64,000 nt of DNA, taken from Clostridia bacterium. GTDB lineage: Bacteria; Bacillota; Clostridia; Oscillospirales; Acutalibacteraceae. How positions within the stretch are numbered: the first letter of the stretch is position 1; each line of letters begins with the position of its first letter. The position numbers and the translations under genes are program-made. The notes below the pieces were generated by a model. The model worked only from the letters and a program-made list of their open reading frames with translations. It was not told the DNA's origin and made no database searches. This document shows, piece after piece, positions 16,309 through 23,143 of this stretch. Where the stretch lies: contig CAAGMR010000014.1 in NCBI GenBank assembly GCA_900771085.1, positions 8,816 to 72,815 on the forward strand. Reading direction: 5' to 3'.

Positions 16309-17994
16309 TTATTTTTCTAGGTATACGACAGCTTCATACGGGCGAAGAACAATCTCTTTTTCTTCGGCTGTTTTTTCTTTCCTGTCATTGTAATTGCAAA
16401 GAACAATATTGCCGGTATCAAGCTTCCATCCTTTTGGAGCCTTAAATGTAACCTTCCTCTTGCTGAAGGAGCATACAACAAGTGCTCGCCTGCCTTCGAG
16501 CTCGCGCTCGTAGCAGTAGATTCTGCGGCTGTTCTTATAGTGTTCCTTATAAGAGCCATAAGTGAAAATGCTGTCTGATTTTCTGACCTTGAAAAGTTCA
16601 CGGTAGTAGTTAAGGATTGAGTCCGGATCCTTTTCTTCGGCGTCACGGTTAATTGTTTTGTAGTTCCTGTTAACGCCAAACCATGGCTCTGCAGTTGAGA
16701 ATCCGGCATATTCTGCATCGCTCCACTGAACAGGAGTTCTGGAGTTTTCGCGGCTGGTTTTGTTGGCTACCCAGAGGTACATCCAGCCGAGTCCGAGCTT
16801 CTTGAAGAGCTTCTGGTTGTTGAATGTTACTACGTCCTTGAAATCGGAAACATGCTTTAAGTGGTTGTTGAGCATACCGAGTTCCTGGCCCTGATAAATG
16901 AACGGCGTTCCGCTCATCATGTAAGCCATGGTAGCGAGCATCTTTCCTGACTCTTTCCAGTATTTTTCGGAACCGTATCTGCTGATTACTCTCGGATGGT
17001 CATGGTTCTCAATGTAGAGTGCATTCCATGCACCTGCTTTTGCAAGCTTGGTCTGCCAGCTTGAAAGAGCCTTCTTGAGTTTCTTAAGTGAGAAAGGCAG
17101 GTGAATTGTATCTGTCATGAAACAGTCGGCATTCATATGCTCGAAGTTGATCATCATGTCGAAAGCCTTATTCGGGCCGGCCGTGAAGTTGATGGCATCT
17201 TTCGCATTGGTCATAGGGGATTCTGCTACAACAAAGCAGTCGTATTTGTCGATGACATCTTTTCTGAATTCATCAACATACTCGTGAATGTGAGGTCCTT
17301 TGTTGTAGTGTTCTATTCCGCATGCGATAGGAATAGGGAATCCGTTCGGGAGACCTTCTCTTTTTGAAATAAAGGTAATAACGTCCTCGCGGAAACCGTC
17401 GACACCCATGTCGAGCCAGAAGCGCATGATGTCTTTTACTTCTTCACGAACCTTTGGATTGTCCATGTTAAGGTCCGGCTGCTTCTTTGCAAAAGCATGG
17501 AGATAGAACTGGTCAAGGTCCTTGTTGTATTCCCATGCTCCGCCTTCGAAAATGGAAAGCCAGTTGTTTGGAGGGTTCTTTCCGCCTTTGGAATCTCCGC
17601 CTTTTCCGTCTCTCCAGAAATAGTAGTCGTGATAAGGGTTGTCTTTGGACTTGAGTCCCTCTTTAAACCAGTAGTGTTCATCGGAGGAGTGGTTAACAAC
17701 GAGGTCCATGATAACCTTCATGCCACGCTTGTGAGCCTCATCCAGAACCTTCTTAAAGAGGTCTAAATCACCAAAGTCAGGGTGAATGTCTCTGTAGTCA
17801 GATATGTCATATCCGTAGTCTGCGTTTGGAGAAGGATAAATAGGGGAGAACCAGATGGCATCAACGCCAAGCGATTTAATGTAATCAAGTTCCTCCAGTA
17901 CGCCATAGAGGTCGCCAATACCGTCTCCATTACCGTCCTTAAATGAGCGGCACCATATCTGATAAACTGTCAAATCCTTATACCATTCATTCAT
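16309..17994 (-). CDS. GH13 alpha-glucosidase (oligo-1,6-glucosidase type)
   Basis: Cytoplasmic alpha-amylase-superfamily enzyme of 561 residues, without signal peptide, that hydrolyses alpha-glucosidic links in short oligosaccharides. It shows region I (DLVVNHSSDEHYWF), region II GFREDV with the nucleophile aspartate (near 200), region III VVAESP with the acid/base glutamate, and region IV ENHDHPR with the third acidic residue. The early QIWCRSFKDGNGDGIGDLYG calcium-loop and the length fit oligo-1,6-glucosidase or related GH13 subfamilies. Trehalose-6-phosphate hydrolase or isomaltase specificity cannot be separated by eye. AAAGGAG precedes the start. Confidence 0.9.
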   Translation of the reverse strand: MNEWYKDLTVYQIWCRSFKDGNGDGIGDLYGVLEELDYIKSLGVDAIWFSPIYPSPNADYGYDISDYRDIHPDFGDLDLFKKVLDEAHKRGMKVIMDLVVNHSSDEHYWFKEGLKSKDNPYHDYYFWRDGKGGDSKGGKNPPNNWLSIFEGGAWEYNKDLDQFYLHAFAKKQPDLNMDNPKVREEVKDIMRFWLDMGVDGFREDVITFISKREGLPNGFPIPIACGIEHYNKGPHIHEYVDEFRKDVIDKYDCFVVAESPMTNAKDAINFTAGPNKAFDMMINFEHMNADCFMTDTIHLPFSLKKLKKALSSWQTKLAKAGAWNALYIENHDHPRVISRYGSEKYWKESGKMLATMAYMMSGTPFIYQGQELGMLNNHLKHVSDFKDVVTFNNQKLFKKLGLGWMYLWVANKTSRENSRTPVQWSDAEYAGFSTAEPWFGVNRNYKTINRDAEEKDPDSILNYYRELFKVRKSDSIFTYGSYKEHYKNSRRIYCYERELEGRRALVVCSFSKRKVTFKAPKGWKLDTGNIVLCNYNDRKEKTAEEKEIVLRPYEAVVYLEK

Positions 17995-18030
17995 AACATT
18001 TGTCTCCTTTCAGAAAGACTGTTCAACAAT

Positions 18031-18117
18031 ATTATAGGCTAAAACAGATTGTATTTCGAGTATCAAATAGTCGAAAAACAATTTTAGCTTATCGTGAGTT
18101 TTTGTTATAAATATAAC
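18031..18117 (-). promoter_or_regulatory. Promoter region and palindrome upstream of the glucosidase gene
   Basis: On the minus strand a TATAAT -10 box (18031-18036) lies about 35 bp before the start codon, with only a weak -35 match. Further upstream is a perfect 14-bp palindrome GTTATA-AA-TATAAC (18104-18117), which could bind a sugar-responsive repressor. It does not look like a CcpA cre site. Confidence 0.45.
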
Positions 18118-18163
18118 GAAAATGGCAATTAGCAAAAAATGTTTATTTTTGTGTAAAACATAC

Positions 18164-18192
18164 TTGACAATAAGTGTTTATCGGTCTAGTAT
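18164..18192 (+). promoter_or_regulatory. Promoter of the hydrogenase operon leader
   Basis: Consensus TTGACA (18164-18169) and TAGTAT (18187-18192) with 17 bp spacing. The predicted transcript starts near 18199, at the base of a first hairpin AGGTTGT ... ACAACCT (18201-18207 with 18233-18239), and gives a leader of about 350 nt before the first gene. Confidence 0.75.
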
Positions 18193-18254
18193 GAATTTAA
18201 AGGTTGTTTGCGTTTTAGGTATGTGTGTTTTTACAACCTGCAAAACATAATATT

Positions 18255-18376
18255 TTAATCATGAAGTTTGCGTGATGCCGAGCCACAGAACCGTATGGGT
18301 TTTCTGGCCAATGGGTTGTTTTAGGAAACGAATCAGCCTGCCGTATTTGCGAAGGTGTTCAAACATGTTTGATTAA
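18255..18376 (+). promoter_or_regulatory. Moco/Tuco-type riboswitch aptamer candidate
   Basis: A closed RNA domain: the base stem is TTAATCA (18255-18261) with TGATTAA (18370-18376) plus GTTTG (18266-18270) with CAAAC (18360-18364). Inside are CCGAGCC, GGCCAATGGG and, at 18336-18360, a 25-nt block containing CCGTATTTG and GAAGGTGT. That block matches 20 of 25 positions of the corresponding stretch of the E. coli moaA leader as I recall it (the Moco RNA, Rfam MOCO_RNA_motif). GGTTG (18314-18318) can pair with CAGCC (18334-18338) as in that RNA. Moco riboswitches sense molybdenum cofactor, and variants are thought to sense the tungsten cofactor. A terminator follows, which gives it an expression platform. 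Confidence 0.68.
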
Positions 18377-18416
18377 GTATTTAATTGGTATCAGATTTTT
18401 AAAATTTTTTTAATTT

Positions 18417-18455
18417 GGACCGACCGATTTCACTTGAAATCGGTCCGGCTTTTTT
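18417..18455 (+). terminator. Leader terminator (riboswitch expression platform) before the hydrogenase operon
   Basis: Stem CCGATTTC-ACTT-GAAATCGG (18424-18443), extended by GGA/TCC across a four-base bulge made by a CCGA duplication, then TTTTTT (18450-18455). It lies about 95 bp before the first start codon, so read-through is required for operon expression. A second weaker hairpin GTTTGC-AC-GCAAAC with a T-run follows at 18485-18504. Confidence 0.85.
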
Positions 18456-18548
18456 GTCGAGCCATTAAGTGTTTAATCAGTTTTGTTTGCACGCAAACTT
18501 TTTTATTTGGGTAATTAATGCATTTTGCATTGGAAAGGATAGATTTTT

Positions 18549-19049
18549 ATGAAAAAGAAGATTAGTGCAATTCCTTTCTCAGGAACACCTGAGCAGGAAG
18601 CTCAGCTTCTTGAAGTGATTGCAAGGCTTAAGGACGAAAAAGGCTGCCTTATGCCTATCATGCAGGAAGCACAGAACATCTACGGCTACTTGCCTGTAGA
18701 AGTTCAGCAGATGATAGCAAACGGTCTTGATATTTCCGTTGAGGAAGTATACGGCGTTGCTACCTTCTATTCAATGTTCAACCTCTCTCCAAAGGGTGAG
18801 TACAACGTTTCTGTCTGTCTTGGTACAGCCTGTTACGTTAAGGGATCGGGAGATATCTTTGACGCCCTTCAGGAGAAACTTGGAATTGGCGCAGGTGAGT
18901 GTACTTCTGATGGCAAGTTCTCACTTGAAGCATGCAGATGTGTTGGTGCCTGTGGTCTTGCACCGGTAATGATGATCAATGATGACGTTTATGGTCGCCT
19001 TACTGTTGATGATCTCGATGGCATTCTGGAGAAGTACAAAGAGGCATAA
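18549..19049 (+). CDS. NuoE-like [2Fe-2S] subunit of NAD-linked [FeFe] hydrogenase
   Basis: 166-residue thioredoxin-like ferredoxin subunit corresponding to HydC/HndA/NuoE. The helical N-terminal part holds the family run LMPIMQEAQNIYGYLP and GVATFYSMF, and the [2Fe-2S] ligands are CLGTAC in the middle and CRCVGACG near the C-terminus. In bifurcating hydrogenases this subunit relays electrons to the flavin subunit encoded at 23144. It is the first gene behind the riboswitch-like leader, with GGAAAGGA upstream. The gap between this gene and its flavin partner is filled by regulatory-type genes. Confidence 0.92.
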   Translation: MKKKISAIPFSGTPEQEAQLLEVIARLKDEKGCLMPIMQEAQNIYGYLPVEVQQMIANGLDISVEEVYGVATFYSMFNLSPKGEYNVSVCLGTACYVKGSGDIFDALQEKLGIGAGECTSDGKFSLEACRCVGACGLAPVMMINDDVYGRLTVDDLDGILEKYKEA

Positions 19050-19052
19050 CAC

Positions 19053-19406
19053 ATGAAAATTTCCGGAATTCAGGAATTGCTCGATGCAAAAATCTTTTGC
19101 TGCGAGGAAAACCTTGGGAAACATGTTTATTCGGCTTTTGCCAGCGACATGATGAGTGACGTGCTTGCTATCGTAAAGGATCAGGCAGTACTCATTACAG
19201 GTCTTATCAATCCTCAGGTTGTAAGAACCGCCGAGATGATGGATATGGTTTGCATCGTATTCACCAGAGGCAAAGTTCCGTCAGAGCATATGATTGACCT
19301 TGCAAAAGACAGTGGCATTGTTCTTCTCTCAACTGTGAAGACACAGTATGAGACCAGTGGCATTCTTTATGCCAATAATCTTAAAGGAGGAGCCGAGAAT
19401 GTCTGA
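19053..19406 (+). CDS. DRTGG-domain protein
   Basis: 117-residue single-domain protein of the DRTGG family (a domain also found in phosphotransacetylases and CBS proteins). It has the hydrophobic alternation VLAIVKDQAVLITGLINPQVVRTAEMMDM and a typical GIVLLSTVKTQYETSGIL ending. DRTGG domains are thought to bind nucleotides or other small ligands. In clostridial [FeFe] hydrogenase operons such genes often flank a sensory hydrogenase. It starts 3 bp after the NuoE-like gene and a second DRTGG gene lies at 21110. Confidence 0.8.
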   Translation: MKISGIQELLDAKIFCCEENLGKHVYSAFASDMMSDVLAIVKDQAVLITGLINPQVVRTAEMMDMVCIVFTRGKVPSEHMIDLAKDSGIVLLSTVKTQYETSGILYANNLKGGAENV

Positions 19407-19821
19407 TTCTCTAAATCTGCATTTCGATGTAGACGGTGAAGACTTTACATCAGCCGGCAGGGCATCGGTTCAGGTAAAGAAAGCTCTTCAGGAGATAGGA
19501 CTCAGCTCCGAAGTGATAAGAAAAGTGTCTATTGCAATGTATGAAGGCGAGATTAATATGGTTATCCATGCGAACGGTGGCGATGCCGACGTGAACATTT
19601 ATGAGGACCATATCGAGATTATACTTGCAGACCATGGGCCGGGTATAGAGAATATCGACCTTGCTATGCAGGAAGGCTTCTCTACCGCACCCGATACTGT
19701 CAGAACACTTGGATTTGGAGCCGGCATGGGATTACCGAATATGAAGCGCTACACAGACAGCATGGATATTGATTCCACTGTAGGTGTTGGCACAACAATT
19801 ACGATGAATGTTTTCTTTTAA
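19399..19821 (+). CDS. Anti-sigma-factor-like ATP-binding protein (HATPase_c)
   Basis: 140 residues forming a GHKL ATPase domain of the RsbW/SpoIIAB type. The N-box is YEGEINMVIHANGG, the G1 box is DHGPGIENID and the G2 box GFGAGMGLPNMKR. There is no dimerisation/phosphoacceptor domain, so it is either a serine kinase of the anti-sigma type or a detached kinase core. Start ATG 19399 behind AAAGGAGG, overlapping the DRTGG gene by 8 bp. With the sensory-hydrogenase-like protein downstream it suggests signalling on redox or H2 state. Confidence 0.85.
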   Translation: MSDSLNLHFDVDGEDFTSAGRASVQVKKALQEIGLSSEVIRKVSIAMYEGEINMVIHANGGDADVNIYEDHIEIILADHGPGIENIDLAMQEGFSTAPDTVRTLGFGAGMGLPNMKRYTDSMDIDSTVGVGTTITMNVFF

Positions 19822-19832
19822 AGGGTACTAAC

Positions 19833-21107
19833 ATGGATGAGTATAACCACTCCGTAACACTTGACAAAAATAAGTGTACAGGATGTACAACCTGCATCAA
19901 GCATTGTCCGACAGAGGCGATAAGAGTTATTGACGGCATCGCCACAATAAACTCATACAGATGTATTGACTGCGGTCAGTGTATTCGCATCTGCCCAAAC
20001 AATGCCAAGAAGGCAGTTTATGACAAACTGAATGAACTTAAAGGATGCAAATGGAAGATTGCTCTGCCTGCACCTACTCTTTATGGACAGTTCGAAGAAT
20101 TGGACGATGTCAACTATGTTCTTCAGGGACTTCTTGATATCGGCTTTGACGATGTGTTTGAAGTGGCTAAGGCTGCGGAACTGGTAACTGCATATACCAG
20201 AAGGTATCTCAACTTCGATGGTATTAAGAAGCCTGTAATCAGTTCGGCTTGCCCGGTAGTAACAAGACTCATATCTCTAAGATTTCCAACTCTTGTGGAC
20301 CATATCGTTCCAATGCTTCCTCCAATGGAAGTAGCTGCCAGACTTGCAAAGGAAAGGGCTCTTGAAGAGCATCCGGACTTAAAGCCGGAAGAAATAAAGA
20401 CTTTCTTCATTTCTCCATGTCCTGCAAAAGCAAGTTATGTCAAGAACGGCTTTGGTTCATATGAAAGCCAGGTAGATCAGGTGCTTTCCATAAGCGACAT
20501 TTACTTCCAGTTGCTTTCTGTAATGAAGCGAGACAGAATACCGCTTCCATTATCTGATTCGGGAAAAATAGGTATCATCTGGGCACAGTCCGGTGGAGAA
20601 TCATCCGGCCTGTTTATGGATAAATATCTTGCTGCAGATGGCATTGAAAATGTCATTTCAGTTCTCGAACAGCTTGAAAACGGCAATTTCCCATCTATTG
20701 ACTTTGTAGAACTGAACGCTTGCCCGGGCGGTTGCGTAGGCGGCGTAATGTCAGTTGAAAATCCATTTATCGCAAAAGCGCGACTTCTGTCGCTGAGAAA
20801 ATACTTACCAATTGCTTCTAATTCCCCAGAGGAAAAAGATGCAAATGTTGTTCCGCCGGAATATTTCTTCGATGAATTCCCAAAGTATGAACCTATGAAC
20901 CGATTAAGTTCAAGTATTGGTGAATCAATGAGAATGATGGCGGAGATAAGAAAAATTAGAGATACGCTTCCGGGCATTGACTGTGGAGCATGTGGAGCTC
21001 CTACTTGCAGAGCATTTGCTGAAGATGTTGTAAGAGGAAATTCCAATCGTTCCGACTGCCTTGTGCGTGAAGCATATGAACAAGCTTTTTCTGAAAAAGG
21101 TGACTGA
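19833..21107 (+). CDS. Sensory-type [FeFe] hydrogenase domain protein (HydS-like)
   Basis: 424 residues. Two [4Fe-4S] motifs (CTGCTTCIKHCP and CIDCGQCIRICP) lie in the first 60 residues, followed by an H-cluster domain and a C-terminal Fe-S motif (CGACGAPTC ... C, about 383-405). The H-cluster segments are SSACPVV (A139-C140), SPCPAKASYV and NACPGGCVGG. The first cysteine of the usual TSCCP pair, which in catalytic enzymes relays protons, is alanine here, as in the sensory hydrogenase HydS. It is therefore probably a sensor or redox-signalling protein, not the main H2 enzyme. Context with DRTGG, HATPase and PHP genes supports this. PAS domain not seen. Confidence 0.85.
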   Translation: MDEYNHSVTLDKNKCTGCTTCIKHCPTEAIRVIDGIATINSYRCIDCGQCIRICPNNAKKAVYDKLNELKGCKWKIALPAPTLYGQFEELDDVNYVLQGLLDIGFDDVFEVAKAAELVTAYTRRYLNFDGIKKPVISSACPVVTRLISLRFPTLVDHIVPMLPPMEVAARLAKERALEEHPDLKPEEIKTFFISPCPAKASYVKNGFGSYESQVDQVLSISDIYFQLLSVMKRDRIPLPLSDSGKIGIIWAQSGGESSGLFMDKYLAADGIENVISVLEQLENGNFPSIDFVELNACPGGCVGGVMSVENPFIAKARLLSLRKYLPIASNSPEEKDANVVPPEYFFDEFPKYEPMNRLSSSIGESMRMMAEIRKIRDTLPGIDCGACGAPTCRAFAEDVVRGNSNRSDCLVREAYEQAFSEKGD

Positions 21108-21109
21108 TA

Positions 21110-21439
21110 ATGACAGTAAAAGAACTGAATGAAAACCTGAAGTTCAATGTAATAACCCTTCCTGATGAAAATAAGGAAATAGACGGTGTTTACATAGGTG
21201 ATCTGCTTAGCTGGGTTATGGGCAGAGCAGAGGCCGGAAATCTTTGGGTGACCATAATGTCCAATATCAATGTCATCGCAGTTGCTACTCTTGTTGACGC
21301 TTCGGCAGTTATTCTTGCCGAGGGAGTAACACTTGACGACAAGGTCGTTGAGGCGGCTGATGCCAAAGGCATCAACATTCTGTCAACAGAAAAGACCGCT
21401 TATGAGATAGCGGGTATTTTATCTCAATTATTAACATGA
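21110..21439 (+). CDS. DRTGG-domain protein, second copy
   Basis: 109-residue paralogue of the protein at 19053, with the same fold outline: LLSWVMGRAEAGNLWVTIMSNINVIAVATLVDASAVILAEGV and ending GINILSTEKTAYEIAGIL. It starts 2 bp after the HydS-like gene and overlaps the PHP gene by 4 bp (ATGA). Two separate DRTGG proteins in one operon suggest a heterodimeric or sequential ligand-binding role; the ligand is unknown. Confidence 0.8.
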   Translation: MTVKELNENLKFNVITLPDENKEIDGVYIGDLLSWVMGRAEAGNLWVTIMSNINVIAVATLVDASAVILAEGVTLDDKVVEAADAKGINILSTEKTAYEIAGILSQLLT

Positions 21440-22167
21440 AAAAAATATATTACGACTTCCATATGCATTCCTGCCTGTCACCCTGTGGTGACAATGACAT
21501 GACGCCGAATAACATCGCCGGCATGTCAAAGCTCGCGGGACTTCATGCAGTTGCTCTTACAGACCATAACAGTGCAAAAAACTGTCCGGCTTTTTTCGAT
21601 GCCTGTGAACGATACGATCTTGTACCGATTCCGGGAATGGAACTTACGACAGCAGAAGATATCCACGTTGTGTGCCTGTTCAGGACACTGGACGGAGCAC
21701 TCGAATTTGACCGCGAACTGCAGAAGCATAGGAATCTGATTGAAAATAGAGTCGATATCTTCGGCGACCAACTGATCATGGACAGTGAAGACAACGTTGT
21801 ATCGACAGAGCCGCATTTTCTGACAAATGCGACTGACATAACCATTGACGAGTCGCTGCCTTTAGTGAAAAGTTTTGGAGGCATATGCTATCCGGCGCAT
21901 GTCGACAGGGAATCAAATGGCGTAATCGCCATCCTCGGTGTTTTTCCTGAAGAACCGGACTTTAAGCAGGCAGAGTTTAATGACTTTTCAAACATCGATG
22001 AGTATCTTGCAACATATGAGAACCTTAATGGCTTAAAACTCATGTATGGTTCAGATGCTCATTATCTCGACTGGATCAAAGATGCCGAGCATTTCTTTGA
22101 AGTGCCGGAGGAACTATTGAGTGCAGAAGAGATCAGAAATTATATTTTTGATAGCTTGGAGGCCTGA
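21436..22167 (+). CDS. PHP-domain metal-dependent phosphoesterase
   Basis: 243-residue PHP protein. The metal ligands are visible in DFHMHSCLSPCGD (HxH), ALTDHNS, a GMELTT region, YPAHVDR and the late GSDAHY motif. Relatives hydrolyse phosphoesters such as nucleoside 3',5'-bisphosphates (YciV/TrpH group). It overlaps both neighbours, indicating tight coupling in the hydrogenase operon. Its substrate here is unknown; a second-messenger or nucleotide role within the H2-linked signalling set is inference. Confidence 0.85.
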   Translation: MKKIYYDFHMHSCLSPCGDNDMTPNNIAGMSKLAGLHAVALTDHNSAKNCPAFFDACERYDLVPIPGMELTTAEDIHVVCLFRTLDGALEFDRELQKHRNLIENRVDIFGDQLIMDSEDNVVSTEPHFLTNATDITIDESLPLVKSFGGICYPAHVDRESNGVIAILGVFPEEPDFKQAEFNDFSNIDEYLATYENLNGLKLMYGSDAHYLDWIKDAEHFFEVPEELLSAEEIRNYIFDSLEA

Positions 22168-22168
22168 T

Positions 22169-22726
22169 ATGAAAGAGCTATCACTTAATATCCTTGATGT
22201 GGCAAAGAACTCTGTTGTAGCCGGTGCAAGTCTCATAGAGATTACAATCAGCGAAACAGAGGAGACTCTTGAAATCAGCATCAAAGACGATGGCTGTGGA
22301 ATGACGGAGGAGACAGTGGCAAAAGTCATTGATCCGTTTTATACCACAAGAACAACCAGGGACGTGGGACTTGGAATTCCTCTTCTTAAGATGGAAGCGG
22401 AGATGACCGGCGGTCATCTTGAGATTCAGTCAGTCAGAGAGTGTGATGAATCAAGTGAACACGGGACCGTCATAAAGGCAGATTTTTATAAGAACCACAT
22501 CGACTTTATTGAGCTTGGCGATATCGTTTCAACGATAACTATTCTTATAAGCGGATCACCTGAAATCGACTGGGATTTCAGACATGTGACGCCAAAGGGA
22601 ACGGTAAGCCTTGATACTAGAGAAATAAGAGCTGTTCTTGGCAGTGAGGTTCCGCTGGACAGCCCGGAAATCATTGGCTGGATGACCGCGTCGCTCAATG
22701 AGGAATATGAATCAATAAACAATTAA
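22169..22726 (+). CDS. Histidine-kinase-like ATPase domain protein
   Basis: 185-residue GHKL ATPase. N-box region LDVAKNSVVAGASLIEI, G1 DDGCGMTEE near 40 and G2-like TTRDVGLGIPLLKMEAEMTGG near 65 are clear. The family is the small stand-alone sensor-kinase-like proteins found in clostridial hydrogenase operons. No phosphoacceptor histidine domain or membrane segment is seen, so it would need partners. Start ATG 22169 with TTGGAGG upstream; an in-frame start inside the PHP gene is less likely. Confidence 0.83.
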   Translation: MKELSLNILDVAKNSVVAGASLIEITISETEETLEISIKDDGCGMTEETVAKVIDPFYTTRTTRDVGLGIPLLKMEAEMTGGHLEIQSVRECDESSEHGTVIKADFYKNHIDFIELGDIVSTITILISGSPEIDWDFRHVTPKGTVSLDTREIRAVLGSEVPLDSPEIIGWMTASLNEEYESINN

Positions 22727-22756
22727 TCGGAAATAATACTGAAAGGGTTGATAAAG

Positions 22757-23128
22757 ATGAAATCTTTGGCAGAACTTGAGCAGATCAGAAACAGAATGAA
22801 GAATGACCTTGCTCTTCGTGAAGACACCGGAGATGTTCGTGTAGTAGTAGGTATGGCTACCTGCGGTATTGCAGCAGGTGCTCGTCCTGTACTTCAGTCA
22901 TTTGTTGAAAATGTGGCAGGAGAGGGCCTTGCTGAAACAGTAAAGGTTACTCAGACAGGCTGCATCGGTATTTGTCAGTATGAACCTGTAGCTGAGGTTT
23001 ATGAGTCAGGCAAAGAAAAAGTAACTTACGTAAAGCTTGATGCCGAAAAGGCAAAGCGTATCGTTGAAGAACACCTTAAAGGTGGAAATGTTGTAACAGA
23101 ATACACCATCGGTGCATACAGAAAGTAA
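22757..23128 (+). CDS. Thioredoxin-like [2Fe-2S] ferredoxin subunit (HndB-like)
   Basis: 123-residue protein resembling the stand-alone thioredoxin-like ferredoxin found between the NuoE- and NuoF-like subunits of NAD(P)-linked hydrogenases (HndB). It has VVVGMATCGIAAGARPV and TQTGCIGICQYEP; only three cysteines are visible, so one ligand position may differ. It would sit next to the flavin subunit. Start ATG 22757 behind AAAGGG; TTG 22748 is an alternative. The flavin subunit gene starts 15 bp downstream. Confidence 0.85.
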   Translation: MKSLAELEQIRNRMKNDLALREDTGDVRVVVGMATCGIAAGARPVLQSFVENVAGEGLAETVKVTQTGCIGICQYEPVAEVYESGKEKVTYVKLDAEKAKRIVEEHLKGGNVVTEYTIGAYRK

Positions 23129-23143
23129 GGGGGAGAGGTACTA

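Noticed and set aside
18201..18376. Cobalamin riboswitch, 6S RNA or c-di-GMP riboswitch as explanation of the hydrogenase leader
   Set aside because: No B12 box, no 6S-like central bubble between long arms, and no GEMM core; the 3' block fits the Moco RNA far better.
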